From Aurelia coerulea (Eukaryota; Cnidaria; Scyphozoa; Semaeostomeae; Ulmaridae), in the NCBI GenBank assembly GCA_039566865.1, contig CM076957.1:9681896-9745895 (forward strand): 64,000 bases of DNA, given 5' to 3'. The stretch's first letter is position 1; every line of letters starts with the position of its first letter. Below are positions 1 through 10,103 of the stretch, in pieces. The translations under genes were made by a program, and so were the position numbers. The notes below the pieces were generated by a model. The model ran no database searches, was not told the origin of the DNA, and worked only from the letters and a program-made list of their open reading frames with translations.

Positions 1-720
1 TTACTGCAGCAATTACGGTTTTGAAATATATCTCTTCTTGGGTGGCGACTGGGAGGTATGTCATTCTCCTAAATTGGCTCATTTTTGCTCTGTAAGATTT
101 TGTAACTTTCTTTATTTGTTGATCCCATTTTAGATGATTGTCTATGGTAACTCCCAAAGATGTTACGCTGTTTTTGTACTTTATGATATTATCGCCAATC
201 CTTACTGGGCGCAAAGGACCAACGAAATCTTGCCTTGTTATCATCATTACTTCAAATTTGTCACTATGGATTGTTAGCCGATTTTTCTCGCACCACTGTT
301 TTATCTCTACCCCAATTTCATTCTGTGTATCGACGACCTCTTCAATATTTTGCCCTATATAATAGAATGTTGTATCGTCAGCAAATAGATAGACATCACC
401 TTTAGTAATATGATCGGGTGGATCGTTAATATATATGGAAAATAGTTTTGGGCCTAGGAGTGAGCCTTGCGGCACCCCATAGGAGACATCTCTCATGCAT
501 GATCTTGTACCATTCAATTCCACGAATTGCTGCCTGTCATCCAGGTAGCTTTCAAGCATTTTGTATGCATATCCTGTAAATCCACATCCTTGTAGTTTTG
601 CTTTCATGATGGTATGGCTGACTGAGTCAAAAGCTTTCCGAAAATCAATAAGCAATACACCAACAATCCAGCCCTTGTCTAAGGCCATTTTCCAGGTTTC
701 AGTCATCAATAGGAGAAGTC
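1..720 (-). pseudogene. LINE reverse transcriptase, palm to C-terminal part (fragment)
   Basis: Read on the minus strand from about 713 down, the translation gives RT blocks in the usual order: LIDFRKAFDSVSH (motif A), YGVPQGSLLGPKLF (motif B), then YLFADDTTFY (the catalytic ADD motif C) near 360-390, followed by a thumb region that runs off the left edge of the window. These are the palm motifs of a Jockey/CR1/L2-type non-LTR retrotransposon. The part before motif A lies at 1090-1349 in the same orientation, so one RT is split by a 370-bp insertion. The clade is inferred from motif style only. The RT identification is secure, but activity is ruled out by the break. Confidence 0.8.
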
Positions 721-1088
721 CTAAAATCTAAAAACAGCCTACAGACATGCTTACTTATCATCCTTAAGAAAGGCTTTATTTCAGGTCTAGATGAATTTCT
801 GTTTTTCATGAAAACTTTCTCTGTTTATCTCGCTAATTTTTCCTTTTCTTAATTTCAAAGGGCACTCCTGGAGGGACCATTATGGAAACAAGGTCGCATT
901 GACCTTTTAATGCTATCCCTGCCATCTTTAACCATGGGGTGTTTTTATTAAATTAGATTTTAAATTAGATATGTAACTTTTGCCTGTAATTTTTTCAAAC
1001 TTGTAAATATTGTAATTAGAGCTTTTTTTCTGAATCTGTTATTTTTCATTTTTATTTTGATGGCGAAATTTTACATACATACATACAT
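721..1088. other. Insertion of unknown type splitting the RT
   Basis: About 370 bp separate two collinear pieces of one minus-strand RT: residues ending KGKSTEG on one side, residues beginning LLLMTETWKMAL on the other. The insert is AT-rich, shows no coding potential, and carries a short (CATA)n run at 1069-1088 on one edge. I could not identify terminal repeats or a clear target duplication. It could be a small non-autonomous element or a replacement after deletion. Confidence 0.5.
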
Positions 1089-1349
1089 CCCTCTGTAGAT
1101 TTGCCCTTTTTAAACCCCCACTGGTAAGGAGTAGTGGCACCATTTAGATCAAGATGCTTGTCTACGGTCTTGCAAATCTGACCCTCCTGTATCTTACTAG
1201 GAATCTTAAGTAGTGACAGTGGCCTATAGTTTTCCCTTTCGACATTTGACCCTTTTTTGAATGCACTTTTTAGCTTTGCAGTCTTCCATGACTGGGGGAA
1301 TTTGCTTTCCTCAAAGCTCTTATCAATCACATACTTTAATCCTCTCAAG
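1089..1349 (-). pseudogene. LINE reverse transcriptase, N-terminal part (fragment)
   Basis: The minus-strand translation contains FPQSWKTAKLKSAFKKGS and NVERENYRPLSLLKIPSKI, the conserved RT region ahead of motif A (YRPISLL-type block), followed by WGFKKGKSTEG. It continues into the fragment at 1-720 after the insertion. It is cut at about 1349, where an unrelated plus-strand gene remnant begins. No endonuclease domain is present, so the copy is 5' truncated or lost that part in rearrangement. Confidence 0.75.
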
Positions 1350-4300
1350 ATGGAATGGTTAATTGTGAGGAAATTGTAGAGGGGCTTGCTCAGTCAAGTA
1401 ATAATGACAACAGAAATATTCAGCCATTAGATGCAAATCTTTCAGAAATGCCTTCTGAGAGAATCCTGAATAGCGAAAAGGCTTTACCAAAGACAACAAC
1501 AATCTATCTAAGGATGGAGAAGCTTTGTTCTTCTGAAATTAATGACATCAAAAAGCTACTTGACATAACATGTAATGATTATCAACTAAATGAGCTCAGG
1601 TACATCCCAAGTGTTGCAATTTCACCCTTGTTATTTGTTTCAAAGTTTATCAACAAACAACTAATATCAGCAAATTCTGAATCTGGTACTTTGCCACAAA
1701 TTTTCTTTGTGCCCTGGGGCTTTTTGGAACATCAAACAGCAAATGCTAACATCAAGCTTCCAGAATGTGACAACATCTTTGCAAAAATTATTCCAAACGT
1801 TGTTGACAAACTTAAAGACATGGGATTTTTTCAGCAACAAAATTAGTTGAATTGACAATGCAATGTTGCAACCTGCACACATATGAATATCAACATATAG
1901 ACATTGTCATTCTTTCCATCATATTTGCTGAACTCCAGAGAAAGCAAGGCTGCTTAATAACTGCACAAAATCTCCTAATTGAAGCTTATCATGAATTAGC
2001 AGTGTGTGAAAATTTTGTGTCATCAGTATTCAAACAATTTACTTCTATATCCAAGAAACAACTTTGCAACTCTTTGCTGATAAATGCTGCAAATTGTAGT
2101 ATTCAGTTAGGAAACAGTGAGGAATGTATTGAAATTCTTTTGATGTTTGATCCTATGTCATGTGATCTTATCAGCAAATACCATGTTGCATGTTATGAAA
2201 TTTTGCTTGGTTGTGCATATGCTTCAACTGGAAATTTTGAATTAGCACTTGAAAGAGCTGACTTGCCTATATAAATTTGTCTAACATTTTGCCAAATGAT
2301 CACTCTGTTCTTGCAGTTGTCAATAACTTAACAGCAATTTTACAGGCAGCAAACAACCAAACTGAAAATGCAACAATTGGGATTGATACAGCTTTACACA
2401 TCCTTAGTAAAACAACAGGTATTAAAAGTTTGTCATATGCATTTCTGAAATTCAACAAATTACTAATTGATTGCATATGACATGAAATAATCAAGGAAGA
2501 AAATGTAGAAAGGCTAATTTCTGAGATTTGTGAGTTGCTACCAAAAGAACATCATATCAGGCAATGCCTCAGCAATGGTTCATTTTTATCAGAACTGAGA
2601 CTGTTATTTTCTATAGACAATGCCAAAGAAACTTGCAAACAGTCTTTTCTCTGGAAATGGGGTTTTGTAACATTACCAGATCATCCTTTCAGCTGGATTG
2701 ATTACCCTCCATGTGCTAATGTTGTTGTTATGGGGGCAGACTACCAGGTATAGGCTCATTTGGATAAGCTTCGGAATTTGCACCCTATGCGATATTCTTG
2801 GGTATCAACATTGTTCCTTGGATCCTTTCATAAAGTATCAAATCTGCATGATAAACTTGTCAAACGATATGGCAAATTCCATCTACAAAACCATGCAGTT
2901 GCTTTCTTAGATGGCCCTAGTGCTTCAAAGGTTCAGTTTCTGTTGTCAATGAAAGACTTTGACTCCTCAAATCAATTTTTTACCATGATGTGATTGCTGG
3001 TCTTACTGAGTTGATCTTTGCCTGTGCAAAATATCACTCCAGAGAGACTCAAGATTCTCAGGTGCCTGAAGCTCTGACAATTCAGGATGCTGATATCTTA
3101 AAAGTTTTGAATTTCTGTAAGAGTCAATCAAAACACCAGCCAGCACTATCACTTGTTGCCAACTATTTGTTTGAGGAAGGACTGTCAGCTCTTGGACTTC
3201 TGCAGGCACAGAAATTTGGTGACTTTGACCTAGACATGCTTTTCATAAAACTCATAGTCCCTCTGCAGTTCACAACAAGAGGCATAAACTATGGACCAGC
3301 CCTCTGCTACCACATCCGTGATATGCACAGCCTAAGATCCCATGAAGAGTCTGCCATAAGAAACTTATGGATTTCTAATAAATCATCAACCCCTGGTCAT
3401 TGTCGCCCTCAAGATCAAAGCCTAGAGGCTCAATTTAATAACAGTGCTAAGAACTGCTTCAAACTTGGCACCGTTGAAAATGTTTTAAACAAGGCTTCCA
3501 TGATCCAAGAACGAGAATCATGCCACAAAAATCTAAAAGATGAGTTATGTGTTGACAAATATAAAGCAAAGCCATCTATCCATCATTTTAAGGCAGACTC
3601 ACTCATTCGTTTAAGAGCATGTTGGCGGAAAGGGCTTAATGAAATTTTCGAAAATCTGGCTGAAAGAATCACAAATGAATCAAATTCAGACAATATAACA
3701 TCCATGCATTCAAAAAACATCATTGTAAATCCTGAGCTGGTCAATGTTAGAAAAATTGGGAAGATCGAATTGATAAGTTTGTGTGTGTGAAGATAACCCA
3801 GGTTGATGGTTGGCGCTTGCAAAATCCAACCTTTTCTGAAATACTTACAGTCCCTAGGGCAATAACTGCAAGGCAACAAAAGGCTGCCCTTAATCATGCT
3901 AATCAACAAGTGAAGATAATGTCTGGACTTCTATTACAAGCTACTGGCATGCAAGTGTCAATGTCAGAAGAATGCAAACCAGTTCAGCTCCTGAAAAAGA
4001 TGGGAAAAGTCTCCACTTTGCTAAAAAATCTGATCTAACGTTATGGTTATACAAGAACTATGAAAGTGCATTCTTAAATGAAACTTTATTTGACACAGAA
4101 ACTGATTCCTTGAACAATGTCACTTGCATGATCAGAGATTGCATGTTTGATTTCCGGCATTTCAAAATCCCCACTTGTACTTACAAAGAAATGAGCAGCC
4201 TTATTATTGATCAGTCAGTTATTCCTGTTGCACGAAAATTTGCCAATAGGGACAGGCACTTCACATTTATTCAAACCTTTGACCGCAGAGCAGATCAAAC

Positions 4301-4544
4301 AAAGGGTTGCACTGAAGTCACACGTGCTTCAGTTCCAATCTCTCCCCTTCAGTTTTCAGGGTTTCTAGTAGATCCTAATGAGCAAGTAAAAGGATACAGC
4401 ACAAGATGGCTTGACCGTGACAATGGTCGCCAAAAGATCATTACATCTTATGTCAGGTTCTGCTAAAATTTGGACTTCCTCAAAGCCAAAAATCTGCCAC
4501 CTAATTTCACTCACATCATAATATAACATTGTGGTATATTTGCA

Positions 4545-5444
4545 GCTTATACAGTTGATGCTGTTGGGAATATAAGTCTTTCAAATAATGACCATGGTTG
4601 TTATCATCCAGAAGCAGATACAGTAGTATTTTTTGCCTCGAAAAGATTCTTAGATCATAATCCAAATATTCATAATAGCTCTATCATCATCAATTGTCCT
4701 GAAGCAGATAATGTAACAATTTTATTACTGAAGCATTACTTGATCAATGATATCATCAATGCTTATGCCATCAAATTGTTTGGCGCCATTCATAACAAGT
4801 TAGTTGATGTAAAGACTGGCAAGCCAACTAAGAAACCAAAGGAAGATGCTAATGTTGATGAGTTTAGGGCCATGAGTTCAAAGGTAAAGATGAACTTCTA
4901 TATTGATGTGAAAAGGCTTTATGCTACTTTGTTTGCTTCTGAATGTTTCAACAATATTAGATTTGCTATTGAAAGTCTTGGTGCTCTCAGCATCTATACT
5001 GGGAATGATAAGAACCCTGGTATAAGACATATTACTAAATCTTTAGCGCTCACTGTACATAGCCATGCTTGCAAAGATGGAATCTTAAAATCACTTGTTG
5101 ATGAAGATGGAAAACTTTCCAACACTGAAAGTTGCAAACAGTCCTTTTTAATTTTGTATGCACGCATGTACTTTCATATGTACCGAGTATACATTAGACA
5201 GCTTGGTAACATTTCTTGGGAGACCATAATTGCCAATACAACTCCAAATTTAAAACTACTGAGAGACATTGGATATCAGTATGCAAAAGGACAACTTGAA
5301 AAGGTACCACCAGTTGATGGAGCTCTTGATGAGATCTTTGCAAGAGCATTATTTCAGGCTTCTGAATATAATCAAATTTTTGAAAACAACATCTCTTACT
5401 TGGACCCTTTAGAATTGGATTTGAAGTTTGCAAAGGTGGTTTGA
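4545..5444 (+). pseudogene. Best-preserved block of the degenerate gene (C-terminal region)
   Basis: From about 4545 to 5444 the frame stays open for some 300 residues. It begins YTVDAVGNISLSNNDHGCYHPEADT, has a paired acidic motif (HPEADT, then PEADNV about 30 residues later, each followed by hydrophobic strand-like residues), a central region with ECFNNIRFAIESLGALSIYTG, and ends with FHMYRVYIRQLG and LEKVPPVDGALDEI. The repeated EAD followed by a beta-strand pattern could be an acidic metal-binding fold, but that is speculation. The terminal LPP-x-x-GAL-type motif near 5300-5340 is the most recognisable family mark. Confidence 0.5.
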
Positions 5445-5815
5445 AGCCAAAGTTGAATAGAAATGCATTTCAAACATCTGAATTAGGCTCCCAAATCGTA
5501 ATGAATGAGGTAGATACAATGTTGCTTTGTCAGGAACATGAATTTGATGACAGGGATTACTCCAACATATCCATTGCAGATGAAATAGTAAATCCCGAAG
5601 AAACCCTTTGTCATGCAAATGATCTAGTTGATGTGGATTTGGAAGTTGACATGACAGGAGAAAATATTTTTATCATAACTTTAGGGCAAATGGATATTAG
5701 CAACATAGATGAAATGGATGTGTCACAAGATAGAAATATGCCAACCTTTGCTGACAACCCACAGTCTTCCAACCTGTTCACATTTGAAGAATGGTTGTCT
5801 ACACACAATATGTAG
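5441..5815 (+). pseudogene. Acidic C-terminal tail of the degenerate gene
   Basis: About 124 residues, overlapping the preceding frame by 4 bases in a different phase, which implies a frameshift. The sequence is acidic and low in structure (runs rich in D, E, N and S) and ends FEEWLSTHNM before a TAG. No domain is recognised. AT-rich sequence with an AATAAA hexamer near 5895 follows at a distance suitable for a former polyadenylation site. Confidence 0.4.
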
Positions 5816-5818
5816 TTG

Positions 5819-6599
5819 GGGCTGGTATGATTTTGTATCAGATTTGTTGCAACTGGATGAAATCACATGGACTTGTCGAATTGTAAATATATTGTAAATA
5901 AATTGTAAATAAATTGTAAATATTGTTATACACAATTATTTGTTCGGATTCTATTTTGTTGACCTTATGGTTCTGTTTGGTTCAGTTTGTAAATAGCCAT
6001 CTTCATGGACTGTGACCTTGACGTGGGGAAGATGCTTGTGTAACTCTTTGACCCATTAGAGCTTTACTAGCTGGAGCACTATCCGCTCCTTCCTAGGGCT
6101 ACCCTTGCTAGGCAGATCAATGGTTAGAGTCCAGACAAAATCAGTCCACTGTACATATTTTGTTAATAACTCTTTGTAAATAATTCAACTCTCAGATCAA
6201 TGAAAATTGAGAGACCTCAGTACTTGGAAAAAATCATTTCTAAGAAATGTCATCTTTATAATGAAGGCAAGCTATTGCATATTTTCAATTCAGTTCTCAT
6301 TTTTTTCACTTGATGTAAGGCACCTGAGAGTATGTTCAATAAAACTTTGCTATGAAATGCTTCTGTTAAAAGTAAGTACTTCATCTGTTTGCACAAAATA
6401 TTCATTGTGAGCTCGGCCGAAGTAGGCCCAAAGCCTATCCAAGGTTGTACTGCACTTCGAGGCTTGATCGCCTAATTCCCTTTCCCTGCCTTACGGTATC
6501 TTTTCGTCATATTCGCATAAACATACAGCTTGCTAATAAATCGAGGTATAATTCAAGACCATGATAACTAAAACGACACATAGTTAGCTTTCATACCAT
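5819..6599. other. Non-coding stretch
   Basis: No supported gene. It contains the short tandem repeat at 5878-5932. A block at about 5990-6160 looks as if it belongs to a dispersed repeat (a clustered set of GGGGAAG, GGGCTACC and AGGCAGATCAATGG words), but only one copy is in the window. I see no cloverleaf or RNA polymerase III A/B boxes that I could defend. Confidence 0.4.
5878..5932. repeat. Short tandem repeat, unit ATTGTAAATAA
   Basis: Four consecutive imperfect copies of an 11-12 bp unit (ATTGTAAATAT, ATTGTAAATAA twice, ATTGTAAATATTG) lie directly behind the degenerate gene. The units contain AATAAA hexamers that could have served as polyadenylation signals. Confidence 0.8.
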
Positions 6600-6800
6600 A
6601 TCTCTTTACCATTTGTGTGCTGTAACCACACCGCAGCTCTCTTGCTCCTGCCGCCGCCATTACTCGAACTTTCACTCCTGACCAACATTCAATTTTGAAA
6701 TTCTCGCGCTTCATAAAACCTTACTGCGCATGTTCCAATGACTCTAAAACGACGTCACGCAAAATTCACCGGACTTACGAAGGTTCATCTCCCCAACAAA
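6600..6800 (-). promoter_or_regulatory. Possible CpG-rich promoter or first-exon remnant
   Basis: This patch is locally richer in CpG than its AT-rich surroundings. On the minus strand it carries TGACGTCG (a CREB-type site) near 6750, CATGCGCAGTAAG (an NRF-1-like half site) near 6725-6740, and an ATGGCGGCGGCAGG start-like context near 6650. This combination is common in housekeeping promoters of animals. No coding exon attached to it can be shown, and the downstream minus-strand sequence is not a recognisable gene. It could equally be the 5' end of a repeat. Confidence 0.3.
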
Positions 6801-6939
6801 CACCACGTCTCTAAATGCATGTAGAGACAGTAAAACGTTTCCTGCAAACAAACTATACATGGATGATCATCCTGCGGCGCTAGGCTGGCGATTAGTCATA
6901 TTTCATATTGTTACTCACTTTTATTGTTTGAAATATAAA

Positions 6940-7298
6940 CTGGAATTCCCTATCAGGCCATCCGGGATTCAGCAATTGCTAAAAAAAGTTTTAGCAGCAC
7001 TGCCGAGTTGCCAAGGTAGCCTCAAAGGAATCAATAGAACTTTAAAACGCCTCCAATCCCTTCTCGAATTTATAAAGGACAAAGAGATTATGTAGAGTGA
7101 CACAGGATTTTATTGTTTTAATTGTAAATGTAACATTTTTATGCACATTTTTGTTTGTAAACAACTTCTTTGGTATAAATTCTCGGCTGCCCAGTAAAGT
7201 TGTAGACTGATGAAGATTTTTAATCGAACGTATTTACAAAAACAGTTTAATTTCTCTTATTTCATGTTCTGTTTTTTTCAATGGTGGTCTAGTTTTTA

Positions 7299-7300
<2 letters not shown>
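6940..7300 (+). mobile_element. Penelope-like element (group C type), 3' untranslated end only
   Basis: The sequence CCCTATCAGGCCATCCGGGA at about 6949 recurs, with variation, downstream of the GIY-YIG genes at 12.7, 16.4 and 27.4 kb. The following GGATTCAGCAATTGCTAAAAA and TAGCCTCAAAGGA words match the 3' untranslated region of the element at 30.1-33.1 kb. It ends with the shared ATAAATTCTCGGCTGCC and hammerhead-like blocks, then (ATT)n. No coding part remains, so this copy is strongly 5' truncated. A 78-residue open frame at 6859-7095 is part of this non-coding tail, not a gene. Confidence 0.75.
7207..7230 (+). ncRNA. Hammerhead-ribozyme-like core, PLE 3' end (site 1)
   Basis: CTGATGA, one unpaired A, helix GATT-TTT-AATC, then GAAC where the other copies have GAAA. 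One A of the conserved GAAA is missing, so this copy is probably inactive. It lies about 70 bp before the (ATT)n tract, as at the other PLE ends. Helices I and III are not demonstrated. Confidence 0.5.
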
Positions 7301-7349
<49 letters not shown>

Positions 7350-7377
7350 TCATTAGTATTATTATTATTATTATTAT
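7301..7377. repeat. (ATT)n microsatellite between a PLE end and an R2-like end
   Basis: About 77 bp of ATT repeats with a few interruptions. The 3' end of a plus-strand PLE abuts the left side and the 3' end of a minus-strand R2-like element abuts the right side, so two elements lie tail to tail across it. Confidence 0.95.
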
Positions 7378-7504
7378 GGTTCGTATTATCACGCTCAGTA
7401 TTACACTGGTAGTTTTGTCCTTTCGATCTGGTTAGAACTAGTAACCTCAGGTCTAAGGGTTTTATACACTGATCTTTATCCTCCTTAAAAATCCAAGAGA
7501 AAGT

Positions 7505-8393
7505 CTACATTTCCAATGTTCTTCGTAATATTCTTGCAGTTCCAAGCAGCGTACGTTTTTGCAATGCCTCTGTTCTGATGTTAACACCAATTTTCTTTAT
7601 CCATGTTTCTAGATTTTTTGATATCATGCCTAGTGCATCAATAACAATCGGGATGACTTCAGTCTTCTTCATTCCCCAAAGGGATGCAATCTCTCGCCTT
7701 AGATCTTGGTATTTTTCTACCTTTTCTTGCTCCTTATTTCCTACTCTCGCATCATTCGGAACAGCTATGTCAATGATTTTACACTCCTTTTGCAACTTCT
7801 CAACAACGACAATATCTGGTCTTCGGCTCTGGATAAAATGATCACATTGAATGGTAAAGTCCCATAATATCTTGGTCTCTTCATTTTCTAGCACACTTTG
7901 TGGCTCATGCCCGTACCATTTCTTTTCTCTTTCAAAACCATACATACCACATAGTTCCCAATGAATGATTTGCGCAACACTGTCATGCCTTGCTTTGTAT
8001 TGTTTTTGAGCAAGTTTACTGCATTCGCTAACGAGGTGGGAAATGCTTTCCCCTTTGGCACCACACAATCTACAGAACGGAGATTCAGATGTTTTATCGA
8101 TATAGAATTTGGAATAATTGGTTCTTAGAGCTTGTTCTTGGGCGGAGAAAATCAATGACACTGTGCCAGATTTGAGATCTGACTTTCTCACCCAATTCCA
8201 AGATTTAGTCTCATCTACATCCTCATTGATCTCTCGCCACGCATTCTTTAACTCTTCCGTAGCTGCCTTCTTAAACTCATCTGGCTGTATGCAGGATTCT
8301 GTCTCGAGAACTTTCGACTTTTTCGTCGGTTTAAGTAGTGTCTCTGAGCTATGGTTGATATACCATCCCAGGCTATTTTCTTCAGATGGATAT
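7505..8393 (-). pseudogene. R2/NeSL-like element, C-terminal zinc knuckle and restriction-like endonuclease
   Basis: From EENSLGWYINHSSETLL at 8393 the minus-strand frame runs to the stop at 7505. It carries a CCHC motif (CRLC, H, C within CRLCGAKGESISHLVSEC) and then a restriction-like endonuclease signature, RRPDIVVV followed about 12 residues later by IIDIAVP (the PD...D core), ending LLGTARILRRTLEM. This is the C-terminal half of the target-cleaving protein of R2/R4/NeSL-group LINEs. Its natural N-terminal continuation, ending GLISCEGCIRA, lies immediately alongside on the opposite strand (8394-8735). The frame running on from 8393 to 8626 is an antisense shadow of that inverted segment. 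Confidence 0.8.
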
Positions 8394-8735
8394 AAATATC
8401 TTGGGATGCTCGAGCTAGATAGAGTGATGGAGAATGATATGAAAGAACGGTTTAATAGAGAATATTTCAGAAGAGTTAAGCTAGTCCTGAAGTCAGGGCT
8501 CAATGACAAGAATAAGATCCTAGCTGCAAATACTTGGGCTGTTTCGCTATTGAGGTATAGTGGAGGAATCATACGGTGGACCAAAGATGAACTAAAGCGA
8601 ATGGATAGGAAAACGCGAAAGCTCATGACTATTCATGGAACATTGCACCCTAAAAGCGATGTAGACAGGATCTATGTCCCACGTGGAAAAGGTGGCAAAG
8701 GATTAATCAGCTGTGAAGGTTGCATCCGAGCTGTA
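8394..8735 (+). pseudogene. R2/NeSL-like element, inverted RT thumb segment
   Basis: The plus-strand frame from KYLGMLELDRVMENDMKERF to KGGKGLISCEGCIRA is the thumb/linker region that follows the RT palm in R2-like proteins. The homologous stretch occurs at 22.75-23.45 kb, where YYRRVKLVTKSELNGSNK and GRGLTQLE correspond. Its last residue (A, near 8735) is continued exactly by the first residue of the minus-strand frame at 8393. The segment is therefore a 5' inversion of one insertion, the arrangement made by twin priming. An ATT-rich stretch (about 8736-8772) bounds it. Confidence 0.75.
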
Positions 8736-8847
8736 TTATTTTTATTAATCCGGGTATTATTATTATTTGAACAGGGCGGGGAGCGGTACGGCTATCGCAA
8801 GATAGTGGTATTAATTGCCTTTTTGTCGCTGATAAAGACCACAAAAT

Positions 8848-9585
8848 GACCTGCAGTCATATATTTCAGATACCCCAAGTAGCTCACTGATCATAACAGG
8901 TGGCGACTTCAATGCAAAAACTGGCAGCTCACATAATGACCACCCAGAAACAATGGGAAAGTTTGGAAAGGGAATCACCAACACAAACGGAGAAAATCTC
9001 TTAGAGTTTGCAAGATCAAACAGACTGATACTATGTAATACACTTTTCTATCATAAAATGGCTCATAGAACGACATGGGAATCCCCTGGCAATAACCCAG
9101 TTAGAAATCAGATCGATTACATCCTCGTAAAACAGAACGCTCGAAAGCTGGTAAAAAACTGCCGATCTTACAATGGCACGACAACATATACTGACCATCG
9201 AATAGTAATATGTGATGTAGAACTCAAATGGTACAAAATGTTTCAGAAAAAGAAAATCAAATCAAATAAGTTTGATATGCAAAAACTGAAAAACGAAACG
9301 ATCAAACAAAAGTACACAGAAAGTGTGCAAGAAAAGCTAAATGATGAAGCCGAGCAGAAAAGCGCACAAGAGCAATGGAACATCATAAAAGATGCATGCG
9401 TAACGTCCGCCGAGACACATTTGAGAAAAGACAGGCCTAAAGAAAAATTTACCTCAATAGAATTCCAAACACTATGTGAAAAACAACAAAAACTGAGAAA
9501 AGATATTAACTCCCTTAAGGATGCCGAGAAGAGAAAAACACTGAAGCAAGAAAGAAACAGAGTACAAAAGCAAATAAAGATTTGA
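8848..9585 (+). pseudogene. APE endonuclease C-terminal half and linker
   Basis: The open frame begins DLQSYISDTPSSSLIITGGDFNAKTG. GDFN is the endonuclease DFN motif, followed by NQIDYILVKQ and YTDHRIV (the DH catalytic pair near the domain end). The Asn/His residues nearer the N-terminus are absent because the copy is truncated. A lysine-rich coiled linker follows up to TAG/TGA at 9585, where a frameshift passes to the next frame (QKQIKI, then KENNRLLEEQ). Confidence 0.75.
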
Positions 9586-10103
9586 AACGAAAAGAAAACA
9601 ATAGACTTTTAGAAGAGCAAATAAGCGAAATAGAGGCGTGCAAAAATGACTCCAACAGACTCTTTGCAACCATGAGAATTTTGTACAGAAAACATCCAAG
9701 TGATCTTCTCATAGAAAAACAAGTTGCAAACAATCAATCAAATAAAACTGTAACAGCGTGTCCTAGGCAACAAGTACAAATCATCACAAACCACTTCACC
9801 AACGTTTTTAACAAACAAGATGAACCAGAGATACCGAGAGTCAAACCAGTCAAAATGAAAACTCCCTTCTCAGAAGAAGAGGTACAAAGAGCCATAAAAT
9901 CAATGAAAAACAATAAGAGTGCGGGCATAGATGATGTAACAAGCGAACTGATAAAATATGGACCACTGAATGAAATCTCGAAAAGAATTGCATATTTACT
10001 TAATCACATCGCAGAACACGGAGACACACCAGAGGAAATTCATAAAGGGATACTCGTTCCCTTTCAAAACCCGGAAAGCCAAAAGGATCCTGCGCAAATT
10101 TAA
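9582..10103 (+). pseudogene. LINE RT, fingers region
   Basis: Overlaps the preceding frame by 4 bases in a shifted phase. It contains FSEEEVQRAIKSMKNNKSAG and IDDVTSELIKYG, the RT block before motif A (KSAGIDDV-type), then GDTPEEIHKGILVPFQNP. It breaks at 10103 by another frameshift. Sequence on either side reads through as one RT. Confidence 0.75.

Larger units (their letters stand above)
1355..5818 (+). pseudogene. Long degenerate gene of an uncharacterised metazoan repeat-associated family
   Basis: A chain of collinear plus-strand reading frames (1355-1846, 1852-2274, 2277-2480, 2535-2753, 2760-2993, 2990-3790, 3781-4038, 3972-4466, about 4545-5444, 5441-5815) reads as one protein of roughly 1,400 residues broken by in-frame stops (for example TAG at 2751) and frameshifts. 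Consecutive frames overlap by a few bases, so introns are not the explanation. I recognise no catalytic family. The order of blocks resembles large uncharacterised proteins I associate with cnidarian genomes: a middle block with RGINYGPALCYHIRDM, then HPEADTVVFFASKR with INCPEADNVTILLLKH, then LEKVPPVDGALDEIFARAL. That resemblance is from memory and unverified. Codon use is ordinary. It may be a decayed transposon gene or a dead host paralogue. Confidence 0.6.

Noticed and set aside
1355..5818. A live host gene with introns
   Set aside because: Successive frames overlap by a few bases and change phase without GT-AG gaps. In-frame stops occur inside conserved blocks.
5990..6160. tRNA or other structured RNA gene
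   Set aside because: No cloverleaf, A/B box pair or terminator run could be laid out. It is better described as a single-copy trace of a dispersed repeat.
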